This document shows positions 1 through 7,054 of a DNA stretch of 16,552 nucleotides, piece by piece; position 1 is the stretch's first letter, and the number at the start of each line of letters is the position of its first letter. A program made the translations under genes and the position numbers. Under the pieces are notes generated by a model. That model had not been told where the DNA came from. It made no database searches and saw nothing but the letters and a program-made list of their open reading frames with translations. The stretch spans positions 1 through 16,552 of the forward strand of contig DATHVI010000094.1 in assembly GCA_035461385.1 (NCBI GenBank), written 5' to 3'. The stretch is from DATHVI01 sp035461385. Lineage in GTDB: Bacteria > Actinomycetota > Thermoleophilia > Solirubrobacterales > 70-9.

Positions 1-89
1 CCGCCGGCGGCGCCGGTGAGCGCGCCCGGCTCGGGGTCGCGGCGGCGACTCGAGTCGTCGAGGTAGTGCTCGATCGCGTCGGTGCTCAT
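1..89 (-). CDS. N-terminal fragment of a leftward gene, possibly NifU-like Fe-S scaffold
   Basis: An ATG on the minus strand (plus-strand cat at 87-89) opens a frame that runs off the left edge after 29 codons. The product begins MSTDAIEHYLDDSSRRRDPE and continues with PGALTGAAG. The codons are strongly GC-ending, like those of the real genes nearby. A short start, a His-Tyr plus basic cluster and then a Gly-Ala-rich turn loosely resembles NifU/SufU-type iron-sulfur scaffolds, where a Gly-rich segment comes just before the first cluster-binding Cys. The Cys region lies outside the window, so this is only a guess. No good ribosome-binding site is visible. It starts about 80 bases downstream of the stop of the 169-840 gene on the same strand and could share its transcript. 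Confidence 0.45.
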   Translation of the reverse strand, partial: MSTDAIEHYLDDSSRRRDPEPGALTGAAG

Positions 90-168
90 CGACGCCTATT
101 GTGGCGACCCCCGCCCGCCGCGGGGAGTGTTCGGTGGGCCGGCGCCGACCGGCCGCCCGCCGGCGAGG

Positions 169-840
169 CTAGCGCTTCTCGGGGTAGGGGTGGTAGGGAA
201 GGTCCTCGCGACCCTCATAGAGGGCGTCGCGGACCGCCTGCTCGGCGCTTACCGGCCCGCGGAAGCCGTAGCTCACCGACGCCACGGGGACGCCGGACTC
301 GCTCTCGCTGCGCGGCCGGATCACGACCAGCGCCGGGACCCGGCTGACGTCGACGCCGCCGGTGATCCGCGAGTACTCGGCGACGTCGCGCGCGTAGGAG
401 TGTAAGACGACGACGTCGCCGACCGACTCGATCCGCGAGCCCATGCTCCGCAACCGCCGGTCCTCGAACCCCGCCTTGCGGGTGAGCAGCAGCGCCACCG
501 CCTTGCCGTCCTCGTAGGCGCCGACGACCTTCGCCGGCAGGCCCGGACCGGCCTCGAACCCGCCCGCGGCGGCACCGGTGGCCGCCTCGAGGGCCGCCTC
601 GGCGTCGCCGGCCCCGATCGCATCGCTCGCCACCCCCGCCGCCGCGGCGGCGCCGGCGGCATCGGTGGCGGGCACGCCGGCGACGGTCTCGCCGCCGGTG
701 GAGGAGGACTCGGGCGCCGGCGCGGGCTCGGAAGAGCCCCCGCCGGCAACCCGAGTCAGGAGGAGGAAGGCAACCCCGAGCGCCAGGACGCCGATCACGG
801 CCGCCTGGACGATCGGGTTCTCGTTCAGCCTCTCCCTCAC
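169..840 (-). CDS. Membrane-anchored protein with possible thioredoxin-like domain
   Basis: This encodes 223 residues from a GTG at 838-840, with a G-rich ribosome-binding stretch just upstream; the frame extends further upstream, but that part is compositionally poor. Residues 1-10 are charged, and 11-29 form one hydrophobic helix (about VQAAVIGVLALGVAFLLLT). Residues 32-100 are an Ala/Gly/Ser/Pro-rich linker. From about 103 there is a compact domain: a GKAVALLLT strand (112-120), a GDVVVLHSY strand (141-149), then RVPALVVIRP (168-177) and a final helix after SAEQAVRDAL. The Val-Pro before a strand resembles the cis-proline loop of thioredoxin folds. There is no CxxC and no Cys at all, so redox catalysis is unlikely. 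Topology suggests a single N-terminal anchor with the domain outside the cytoplasm. No family is recognised with confidence. A small upstream ORF overlaps its start by GTGA. Confidence 0.75.
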   Translation of the reverse strand: MRERLNENPIVQAAVIGVLALGVAFLLLTRVAGGGSSEPAPAPESSSTGGETVAGVPATDAAGAAAAAGVASDAIGAGDAEAALEAATGAAAGGFEAGPGLPAKVVGAYEDGKAVALLLTRKAGFEDRRLRSMGSRIESVGDVVVLHSYARDVAEYSRITGGVDVSRVPALVVIRPRSESESGVPVASVSYGFRGPVSAEQAVRDALYEGREDLPYHPYPEKR

Positions 841-1094
841 CGGGACACCCCCGGGTCGGGCGCTGGAGGAGCAAAGAAGAACGGCTCCAACCTGCCGATG
901 CCGCTCGGCCTGAGAACCTGCTTGAACAGGTGGGTGTCTACCGCCTGGCCCGGATCGGACCGGACGGAAATCGACTCCCAAGCCGAATGTGTTGGCTCAC
1001 AATGAGAGCGGCTGTCGCACAGGCTCGAGCCTGAACCGAGATTAGCACCGGACGGCGCCTGCGCGACCGCGAGGCTGAGGACGTTCGTCGCCAT
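837..1094 (-). CDS. Possible 85-residue upstream ORF, doubtful
   Basis: An ATG at 1092-1094 opens an 85-codon frame starting MATNVLSLAVAQAPSGANLG. Its TGA (837-839) overlaps the GTG start (838-840) of the following gene, the arrangement used for translational coupling. Against it, the first 14 codons are GC-ending but the rest are mixed, the product (two Cys, many Ser/Pro) resembles nothing I know, and no ribosome-binding site is evident. It could be a short upstream leader ORF or a chance open frame in the 5' region of the 169-840 gene. Confidence 0.25.
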   Translation of the reverse strand: MATNVLSLAVAQAPSGANLGSGSSLCDSRSHCEPTHSAWESISVRSDPGQAVDTHLFKQVLRPSGIGRLEPFFFAPPAPDPGVSR

Positions 1095-1201
1095 CAGCCC
1101 TGTTCTCGGCCGGCGGCGGCCAACGCTTGAGCCGCGGCGCGAGACCTGGCCGCTCCCCCGTCGCCCGCGGCTGCCGCCGGGCCGCTCTCACCGGGTCGGC
1201 G
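841..1201. other. 361-base spacer between aspS and the membrane-anchored protein
   Basis: Apart from the doubtful 837-1094 frame I see no gene here. The GC content dips around 930-1060, which suggests a regulatory region. It contains a perfect 14-base palindrome at 1020-1033 and a weak hairpin (ACCTG/CAGGT, 916-931). The part next to aspS (1095-1201) is very GC-rich and would contain the 3' end of the leftward aspS transcript. No U-tract terminator is visible there. Confidence 0.5.
1020..1033. promoter_or_regulatory. Perfect 14-bp palindrome, possible operator
   Basis: CAGGCTCGAGCCTG reads identically on both strands. It lies about 180 bases upstream of the GTG of the 169-840 gene, in the GC-poorer part of the spacer. 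Size and symmetry fit a dimeric repressor site, but a short GC-rich palindrome can also occur by chance in DNA of this composition. Confidence 0.25.
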
Positions 1202-3016
1202 CTAGCGGGCCGGGCGCGCGGCCGGGGCGCGCAGGCCGAGCTCGCGGAGCTGGGCCTCGTCGACGGCCGACGGGGCGCCGGTGAGGGGATCGGCGCCCGA
1301 TGCCGACTTCGGAAACGCGATCACGTCACGGATCGAGTCGGCGCGGACGAGGCGCTGGACGATACGGTCGACGCCGTAGGCGATCCCCCCGTGCGGCGGG
1401 GCGCCGTAGCGGAGCGCCTCGAGCAGGAAACCGAACCGCTCCTGGGCTTCCTCGGGGCCGATCCCGATCGCCGCGAGCGCCTGGAGCTGGAGCTCGCGGT
1501 CGGAGATTCGGATCGAGCCGCCCCCCATTTCCTGTCCGTTCCAGACGACGTCGTAGGCGAGCGCGCGCGCCTCGCCGGGACGCTCGGGGTCGAACTCGCC
1601 GGCGGGGCCGGTGAACGGGTGGTGGAGCGGGTCCCAGCGGTCCTCGTCGCGGTTCCACTCGAACATCGGCCAGTCGACGATCCAGCAGAGCTGGTCGGCG
1701 CCGGGGTCGACGAGGCCGAAGCGCTCGCCGAGCTCGAGCCGGAGCTGGGCGAGGACCGCGTTCGCGGTCGCGGGCTCGTCGGCGACGACGAGGAGAAGAT
1801 CGCCCTCGCCGGCGTCGAAGCGCTCGTTCAGCGCCCGCAGCTCCGTCTCGGAGAGGAACTTCGCGGTCGGCGAGCGCCAGCCGTCGCCCTCGCGGAACGC
1901 CCACACGAGCCCCTTCGCGCCGAGCTCCTGGGCGCGCTCGATCAGCCCGTCGAGGACCGAGCGCGGCACCTCGCGGGCGCCGGCGTTGAGGCCCTTGACG
2001 ATCCCGCCCGCCTCGATCGCGCCGCGGAAGACCTTGAACTCGGTCTCGGCGAGGAGGTCGGTGAGGTCGACCAGCTCGAGGCCGAAGCGCAGGTCGGGGC
2101 GGTCGGTGCCGAAGCGGGCGATCGCCTCGTCGTAGGGCAGCCGCGGCAGCGGCAGCTCGATCTCGGGCCCGCCGGCGCGCTCGAACACCGCTGCCAGCAG
2201 GCGCTCGTTCAGGTCGATCACGTCATCGACCTCGACGAACGACATCTCGAGGTCGAGCTGGGTGAAGTCGGGCTGGCGGTCGGCGCGCAGGTCCTCGTCG
2301 CGAAAGCAGCGGACGATCTGGAAGTAGCGCTCGAACCCGGCGACCATCAGCAGCTGCTTGAAGAGCTGGGGCGACTGCGGCAGGGCGAAGAACGTCCCCG
2401 GCTCGCCGCGCCAGGGGACGAGGAAGTCGCGTGCGCCCTCCGGGGTCGAGCGCGAGAGCATCGGCGTCTCGATCTCGAGGAAGCCCTCGCCGGCGAGGAA
2501 GTCGCGGATCGCGGCGGTGACCTGGTGGCGGCGGGCGATCGCCGCCTGCATCCGCTCCCGGCGCAGGTCGAGGTAGCGGTGGCGGAGCCGGAGCACCTCG
2601 CCGACCTCGCCCGAACAGGCCTCGATCTCGAACTGCGGGGTGTCTGCGTCGGAGAGCAGCTCGGCGCCGGTGACCCGGATCTCGACCTCGCCGGTCGGCA
2701 GGTCGGGGTTGACGGTCTCGGGCGAGCGGCGGACGACGCGCCCGGCGGCGCTTATCACGTCCTCGGCCCGCAGCCGTCGCGAGAGCTCGTGCGCTTCGGC
2801 GCTCTCGTCGGGGTCGAAGACGAGCTGGACGAGCCCGGTCCGGTCGCGCAGGTCGGTGAACACGAGCCCGCCGTGGTCGCGGCGGCGGTGGACCCAGCCG
2901 GCGACGCGGACCTCGGCGTCGACCCGGTCGGGGAGCGCCTGCCCGCACCACAGGTCGCGGTATGCGTTCGCGCGCAGGGCGGGGAAGGCGGTGCGTGTGG
3001 CGTCGACACTGGGCAC
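1202..3016 (-). CDS. aspS: Aspartyl-tRNA synthetase
   Basis: This class II synthetase charges tRNA-Asp (and tRNA-Asn too, if the enzyme is non-discriminating) with aspartate in the cytoplasm. It encodes 604 residues, normal for the long bacterial type. An N-terminal OB-fold anticodon-binding domain covers about 36-125 (VRVAGWVHRRRDHGGLVF). Motif 1 is around 177-194 (EGFLEIETPMLSRSTPEG), motif 2 around 231-256 (YFQIVRCFRDEDLRADRQPD, then FTQLD) and motif 3 near the C-terminus (GIAYGVDRIVQRL). The GAD insertion typical of bacterial AspRS lies between motifs 2 and 3. I chose the GTG at 3014-3016, giving VPSVDATRTAF. The frame stays open far upstream, antisense to the CoA-transferase, but that extension is not synthetase-like. 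A TACATT box lies 8 bases before the GTG with no close Shine-Dalgarno, so the mRNA is probably leaderless. It is divergent from the CoA-transferase gene. Confidence 0.97.
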   Translation of the reverse strand: MPSVDATRTAFPALRANAYRDLWCGQALPDRVDAEVRVAGWVHRRRDHGGLVFTDLRDRTGLVQLVFDPDESAEAHELSRRLRAEDVISAAGRVVRRSPETVNPDLPTGEVEIRVTGAELLSDADTPQFEIEACSGEVGEVLRLRHRYLDLRRERMQAAIARRHQVTAAIRDFLAGEGFLEIETPMLSRSTPEGARDFLVPWRGEPGTFFALPQSPQLFKQLLMVAGFERYFQIVRCFRDEDLRADRQPDFTQLDLEMSFVEVDDVIDLNERLLAAVFERAGGPEIELPLPRLPYDEAIARFGTDRPDLRFGLELVDLTDLLAETEFKVFRGAIEAGGIVKGLNAGAREVPRSVLDGLIERAQELGAKGLVWAFREGDGWRSPTAKFLSETELRALNERFDAGEGDLLLVVADEPATANAVLAQLRLELGERFGLVDPGADQLCWIVDWPMFEWNRDEDRWDPLHHPFTGPAGEFDPERPGEARALAYDVVWNGQEMGGGSIRISDRELQLQALAAIGIGPEEAQERFGFLLEALRYGAPPHGGIAYGVDRIVQRLVRADSIRDVIAFPKSASGADPLTGAPSAVDEAQLRELGLRAPAARPAR

Positions 3017-3024
3017 GGAGCGGG

Positions 3025-3030
3025 AATGTA
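3025..3030 (-). promoter_or_regulatory. Predicted -10 box of aspS (leaderless)
   Basis: On the minus strand TACATT is followed by 8 bases and then the chosen GTG start. A transcription start 6 to 8 bases past a -10 box would fall on or next to the GTG. The only AGGAGG-like stretch is about 17 bases upstream, too far for normal use. No clear -35 box is seen. Confidence 0.5.
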
Positions 3031-3085
3031 GTGCCTCCTGAACGCCACGCACTGCGCGAGCCGCCGAGTGCGCGAAGCTACACGC

Positions 3086-4267
3086 ATGACCTCGGCCCTC
3101 GGCGACGTCCTCGTGCTCGACTTCTCGCGGATCCTCGCCGGGCCGCTGGCGACGATGGTCCTCGGCGACTACGGGGCGACGGTGATCAAGGTCGAGCGCC
3201 CGGGCCGCGGCGACGACACCCGCAGCTGGGGCCCGCCCCACGCCGCCGACGGCACCGCGACCTACTTCCTCTCGGTCAACCGCAACAAGCGCAGCGTCTG
3301 CCTCGACCTCGCCGACCCCGGCGACCTCGCCACCGCCCGCGAGCTCGCCGCCCGCGCCGACGTCGTGGTCGAGAACTTCCGCCCCGGGGTGATCGACCGC
3401 CTCGGCCTCGGCTACGACGAGCTCGCGGCGGCGAACCCGGGCCTCGTCTACTGCTCGATCAACGCCTTCGGCGCCGGCGAGGGGGCGCGGATGCCGGGCT
3501 ACGACCTCCTGCTCCAGGCACTCGGCGGGCTGATGAGCATCACCGGCGAGCCCGACCGCGAGCCGCAGAAGGTCGGGGTCGCGCTCGTCGACGTGATCGC
3601 CGGCCTGTTCGCGACCGGCGCGATCCTCGCCGCGCTCCGCCACCGCGACCGCACCGGCTCCGGCCAGCGGATCGAGGTCGACCTGCTCTCGGCGCTGCTC
3701 GCCGCGCTCGCCAACCAGTCCGGCGCCTACACCGCCGCCGGCGTCGTCCCCGAGCGGATGGGCAACGCCCACCCGAGCATCGCCCCCTACGAGCTGTTCG
3801 ACACCGGCGGCGGCGAGCTCGTTCTCGCGGTCGGGAACGACCGCCAGTTCGCCGACCTCTGCCGGGTGATCGGCGCCGAGGGCCTTGCCGCCGAGGCGCG
3901 GTTCGCGACCAACGAGGCGCGGGTCGCGAACCGCGCCGAGTTGCGCGAGCTGCTCACCGAGCGCCTGCGCGCCGCCCCCGCGGCCGACTGGCTCGAGCCG
4001 CTGCTCGAGGCCGGCGTCCCCGCCGGCGAGGTGAACGACGTCGCCGGCGCGTTCGCACTCGCCGAGCGACTCGGCCTCGACCCGGTCGCCGAGATCCCGC
4101 GCGACGGCGGCGAGCCGGTCCGGCTGCCGCGAAACCCGGTCCGGATGGACGCGACCCCGCCCCGCCACGAGACGCCGCCGCCCGCCCTCGGCGAGCTCAG
4201 CCCCGAAGCGGCGCTCGCGCTCGCCGCCGAGCTCCGGGCCGCCCGGCGTCCGGGCGCCGACGCCTGA
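3086..4267 (+). CDS. CaiB/BaiF (family III) CoA-transferase
   Basis: This encodes 393 residues and probably moves CoA between an acyl-CoA donor and a carboxylic acid in the cytoplasm. The family signature is clear: LDFSRILAGPLATMVLGDYG (11-30) and ATVIKVERPGRGDD (31-44), then VNRNKRSVCLDL (64-75), VVVENFRPGVIDRLGLGYD (93-111) and MPGYD (136-140). Asp140 matches the catalytic Asp that forms the glutamyl/aspartyl-CoA anhydride in formyl-CoA transferase-type enzymes. The GSGQRIEVDLL segment (191-201) is also typical. The substrate cannot be told, since this family includes oxalate, carnitine, succinate and racemase members. I chose the ATG at 3086 because the product then begins directly at the conserved first strand; a frame start 6 codons earlier adds nothing conserved. 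No Shine-Dalgarno is seen. It ends 18 bases from the convergent hisS stop. Confidence 0.93.
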   Translation: MTSALGDVLVLDFSRILAGPLATMVLGDYGATVIKVERPGRGDDTRSWGPPHAADGTATYFLSVNRNKRSVCLDLADPGDLATARELAARADVVVENFRPGVIDRLGLGYDELAAANPGLVYCSINAFGAGEGARMPGYDLLLQALGGLMSITGEPDREPQKVGVALVDVIAGLFATGAILAALRHRDRTGSGQRIEVDLLSALLAALANQSGAYTAAGVVPERMGNAHPSIAPYELFDTGGGELVLAVGNDRQFADLCRVIGAEGLAAEARFATNEARVANRAELRELLTERLRAAPAADWLEPLLEAGVPAGEVNDVAGAFALAERLGLDPVAEIPRDGGEPVRLPRNPVRMDATPPRHETPPPALGELSPEAALALAAELRAARRPGADA

Positions 4268-4285
4268 CCCCGCCGGCCGCCGGGC

Positions 4286-5521
4286 TCAGCCCGCGGCGAG
4301 CTCGTCGACGACCCGGCCGAGGTCGATCGCGCGCTGCTCGCCGCTCTCCATGTCGCGAACCGAGGCGGCGCCGTCGTCGTCGAGGATCAGCGTCCGGCGC
4401 GCGCCGAGGCGGTCGGCCTGCTTCATCTGCCCCTTGATGCTCCGCCCGGCGAAGTCGAGCTCGGCGCGAAGGCCCGCCTGGCGAAGCTCGCGGGCGAGCA
4501 CCAGCGCCCGCTCGCGCTGGCCGTCGGGGGCGGCGACGAAGACGTCGGCCCCGGGCTCGGGCTCGGGCTCTGAGAGCGCGAGCAGGATCCGCTCGATCCC
4601 CGCCGCCCAGCCGCAGGCGGGGGTCGGCGGGCCGCCGAGGAGCTCGACGAGTCCGTCGTAGCGACCGCCGCCCGCGACCTGCGACTGGGCGCCGAGCCGG
4701 CCACAGTGGAACTCGAACACCGTCCGCGTGTAGTAGTCGAGCCCGCGGACCAGGGTCGCGTCGACCTCGTAGGCGATCCCCGCCCGGTCGAGGACGCCGC
4801 GGACGGCGGCGAAGTGCTCGGCGTCGTCGTCGGGGAGGCGGTCGAGCATCGTCGGCGCCCCGGCCATCACCTCCCGGGTGCCTTCGTCCTTGGCGTCGAA
4901 GGCTCGGAGCGGGTTCTCGTCGATCCGCTCGCGGACGTCGTCGCTCAGCGCCGACTCGTTCGCGTGCAGGTAGCCGCGGAGCTCGTCGCGGTAGGCGGCG
5001 CGGGCGTCGAGCGAGCCGAGGCTCCCGAGCCGCAGCTCGAGCTCCGGGACCCCGAGCTCGCGCAGCAACTCGTCGCAGAGCACGATCAGCTCGGCGTCGA
5101 CGAGCGGCGAGTCGGAGCCGATCGCCTCGGCGTCGACCTGGGTGAACTGGCGGTAGCGGCCCGCCTGCGGGCGCTCGTGGCGGAACAGCGGCCCGTACCA
5201 CCACAGCTTCACCGGCTGCGCGAGCGTGTGCATCCCGTGCTCGACGTAGGCGCGGCAGATCGACGCCGTCGCCTCGGGGCGCAGGGTGAGGCTGCGCCCG
5301 CCCTGGTCGGAGAAGGTGAACATCTCCTTGCGGACGATGTCGGTCGCGGCGCCGACGCCGCGCGCGAACAGCTCGGTCTCCTCGAACGCCGGCGTCTCGA
5401 TCCGCCGGTAGCCGGCGCGGTCGAAGATCGCCGCCGCGACGGCGTGGACGCGCGCCCGCGCCGGGGCGGCGTCGGGGAGGACGTCGAGCGTCCCGCGAGG
5501 GGCTTGGAACCGCGCTCCCAT
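4286..5521 (-). CDS. hisS: Histidyl-tRNA synthetase
   Basis: This charges tRNA-His with histidine. It encodes 411 residues, the usual length for bacterial HisRS. The start APRGTLDVLPDA (7-18) is the conserved HisRS opening. Motif 1 is around 36-50 (AGYRRIETPAFEETE), followed by TLRPEATASICRAY (79-92) and motif 2 RHERPQAGRYRQFTQVDAEA (114-133). The two histidine-specific segments are LVRGLDYYTRTVFEF (about 258-272) and GGGRYDGLVELLGG (about 285-298), followed by motif 3 GWAAGIERILLAL. The C-terminal anticodon-binding domain ends in a typical IKGQMKQADRLGARRTLILD region. The ATG at 5519-5521 is the only sensible start. The gene lies 21 bases downstream of the SPFH stop, so it may be read through from nfeD and SPFH. 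It also has its own TAGGCT box and a 12-base palindrome directly upstream. Confidence 0.97.
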   Translation of the reverse strand: MGARFQAPRGTLDVLPDAAPARARVHAVAAAIFDRAGYRRIETPAFEETELFARGVGAATDIVRKEMFTFSDQGGRSLTLRPEATASICRAYVEHGMHTLAQPVKLWWYGPLFRHERPQAGRYRQFTQVDAEAIGSDSPLVDAELIVLCDELLRELGVPELELRLGSLGSLDARAAYRDELRGYLHANESALSDDVRERIDENPLRAFDAKDEGTREVMAGAPTMLDRLPDDDAEHFAAVRGVLDRAGIAYEVDATLVRGLDYYTRTVFEFHCGRLGAQSQVAGGGRYDGLVELLGGPPTPACGWAAGIERILLALSEPEPEPGADVFVAAPDGQRERALVLARELRQAGLRAELDFAGRSIKGQMKQADRLGARRTLILDDDGAASVRDMESGEQRAIDLGRVVDELAAG

Positions 5522-5531
5522 CCCGAGAGCG

Positions 5532-5546
5532 AGCCTAGTGCACTAG
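5532..5546 (-). promoter_or_regulatory. hisS promoter box overlapped by a perfect 12-bp palindrome
   Basis: Minus-strand TAGGCT (5532-5537) ends 10 bases before the hisS ATG and could act as a -10 box giving a leader of only a few bases. A perfect palindrome CTAGTGCACTAG (5535-5546) overlaps this box and the stop codon of the SPFH gene. A protein bound there would block the -10 region, so a repressor site is a reasonable guess. No T-box-like leader fits in the 21-base spacer. Confidence 0.35.
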
Positions 5547-6478
5547 TGGCCGGCGCCGGGCGGGCGCTTGTCCGCGAGGCCCTCGGCCGCGTCGCCGAGT
5601 CGCCGCGCGGCGTCGATCACGCTCGAGGGGACGATCCAAAGCTTCGACGCCTCGCCGTCGGCGACGTTCGGCAGCGTCTCGGTCAGGTAGAGGTAGTTGA
5701 GGAGCTCGGGGCTCGGGTCGCCCTCGTGGATCGCCTTGAAGGTGATCTCGACCGCGCGCGCCTCGCCCTCGGCGCGGAGGATCGCCGCCTCGCGCTCGCC
5801 CGCGGCCTCGAGCACCTGCGCCTGCTTGCGGCCTTCGGCGTCGAGGATCTGCGCCTGGCGGGCGCCGTCGGCGTTGAGGATCTGCGACTCCTTCTGGCCC
5901 TCGGCGGTGAGGATCGCCGCCCGCTTCTCGCGCTCGGCCTTCATCTGCGACTCCATCGCGGCCTGGACGGTGTGCGGCGGGTCGATCGCCTTCAGCTCGA
6001 CCCGGATCACCCGGATCCCCCACTCCCCGGTCGCCTCGTCGAGGATCGTCCGCAGCTGGGCGTTGATCTCGTCGCGGCTGGTCAGCGCCTTCTCCATGTC
6101 GAGGCCGCCGATCAGGTTCCGCAGCGTCGTCACAGAGAGCTGCTCGATCGCGACGATCGGCTGGGCGACCTCGTAGACGTAGGACTTCGGGTCGGTGACC
6201 TCGTAGTAGACGACGGTGTCGATGTCGACGACGATGTTGTCCTCGGTGATCACCGACTGGGGCGGGAACGAGACCACCTGGTCGCGGAGGTCGATGTAGG
6301 GCAGGACCCGGTCGACGATTGGGATCACCAGCGCCAGCCCGGGCGAGAGCGTGCGGTGGTATCGACCGAGCCGCTCGACGATCCCCGCCCGCGCCTGGGG
6401 CACGATCCGGACCCCGCGCGCGACGATGATCACCGCGAGCACCGCGAGCGCGATCAGGGCGATCAGCCCCGCGCTCAC
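5543..6478 (-). CDS. SPFH/stomatin-family membrane protein (QmcA-like)
   Basis: This encodes 311 residues. It is probably a membrane scaffold that oligomerises around membrane microdomains and controls partner proteases or lipid domains, as known for stomatin and QmcA homologues. Residues 3-20 are one hydrophobic helix. The SPFH domain follows (VRIVPQARAGIVERLGRYHR at 23-42, then PGLALVIPIVD, TEDNIVVDIDTVVYYEV at 79-94 and ALTSRDEIN at 131-139). Residues 181-246 are six consecutive 11-residue units, among them AEREKRAAILT, AEGQKESQILN, AEGRKQAQVLE and AEGEARAVEIT. This hendecad pattern predicts the long coiled coil seen in the family. The start is a GTG at 6476-6478 preceded by a GAGG ribosome-binding site 5 bases away. 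It follows nfeD by 39 bases, a classic functional pair. Confidence 0.94.
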   Translation of the reverse strand: MSAGLIALIALAVLAVIIVARGVRIVPQARAGIVERLGRYHRTLSPGLALVIPIVDRVLPYIDLRDQVVSFPPQSVITEDNIVVDIDTVVYYEVTDPKSYVYEVAQPIVAIEQLSVTTLRNLIGGLDMEKALTSRDEINAQLRTILDEATGEWGIRVIRVELKAIDPPHTVQAAMESQMKAEREKRAAILTAEGQKESQILNADGARQAQILDAEGRKQAQVLEAAGEREAAILRAEGEARAVEITFKAIHEGDPSPELLNYLYLTETLPNVADGEASKLWIVPSSVIDAARRLGDAAEGLADKRPPGAGH

Positions 6479-6517
6479 TCCGACCTCGCCTCGCTCACGA
6501 TCACCCTGGCGGCAAAC

Positions 6518-7000
6518 CTATCCGATGTCTGCGCCGGCGGCGGGCTCGTCCGGGTCCTCGGCCTCCGGGATCGCGTCGACGATCACCGCGACACCGCGGA
6601 TGCTGCGGACGACGACCTCCTCGCCGGGCTCGAACCGCCGCCCGCGGTCGAGCGAGCGCGCCGACCAGGTGTCGCCGCCGCGGATCTTCACCACCCCGCG
6701 GTCGTCGTCGACCGCCTCGATCACCGTCGCGTGGGCGCCGAGCCGGGTATCGGTGCCGGTCCGAGTCGCCGGCGGGGTGATCAGCTGGCGCTTCGCGATC
6801 GGCCGCAGGACCGCGAGCGAGAAGATCGCGCCGGCCGCGAACACGGCGACCTGGAGCTCGACCGAGCCACCGAGCGCGGCGACGATCGCCGCCGGGAAGG
6901 CGCCGAGCGCGATCGCGCCGGCGTAGAGCGTGAACGCGAGCAGCGCCTCCGAGGCGACCAGCGCCACGCCCAGCAGGAACCAGAACAGCCACATCGGCAT
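6518..7000 (-). CDS. NfeD-family membrane protein
   Basis: This encodes 160 residues, matching the short NfeD type without the serine-protease domain. Three hydrophobic segments lie at about 3-25 (MWLFWFLLGVALVASEALLA), 27-46 and 48-66. A soluble C-terminal OB-like domain follows (about 82-148: RLGAHATVIEAVDDDRGVVK, then IRGGDTWSARS and FEPGEEVVVRSIRGVAVIVD), which is the NfeD signature. NfeD proteins pair with SPFH/stomatin proteins, and the next gene on this strand is exactly that. The start is the ATG at 6998-7000, with GGAGG about 7 bases before it; a second ATG two codons later is possible. The spacer to the upstream hydrolase is 54 bases and contains an AT-rich patch (GAATAT) that could serve a promoter. 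Confidence 0.93.
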   Translation of the reverse strand: MPMWLFWFLLGVALVASEALLAFTLYAGAIALGAFPAAIVAALGGSVELQVAVFAAGAIFSLAVLRPIAKRQLITPPATRTGTDTRLGAHATVIEAVDDDRGVVKIRGGDTWSARSLDRGRRFEPGEEVVVRSIRGVAVIVDAIPEAEDPDEPAAGADIG

Positions 7001-7054
7001 CGATCGACCTCCGGGGGAACGATATTCACCCCGTCGGCCGCCGCCCGGCCCGGC

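Noticed and set aside
1127..3031. Long open frame on the plus strand (634 codons) opposite aspS
   Set aside because: It mirrors aspS. High GC at third positions removes stops from the opposite strand; the product is low-complexity (Glu/Leu/Ala/Val/Arg) with no motif.
3017..4168. Upstream extension of the aspS frame to 988 codons
   Set aside because: The extra part is antisense to the CoA-transferase and not synthetase-like; normal AspRS length is reached from the GTG at 3016.
5816..5940. 33-base periodicity within the SPFH gene taken as a DNA repeat
   Set aside because: It reflects the 11-residue coiled-coil pattern of the family; units differ at DNA level.
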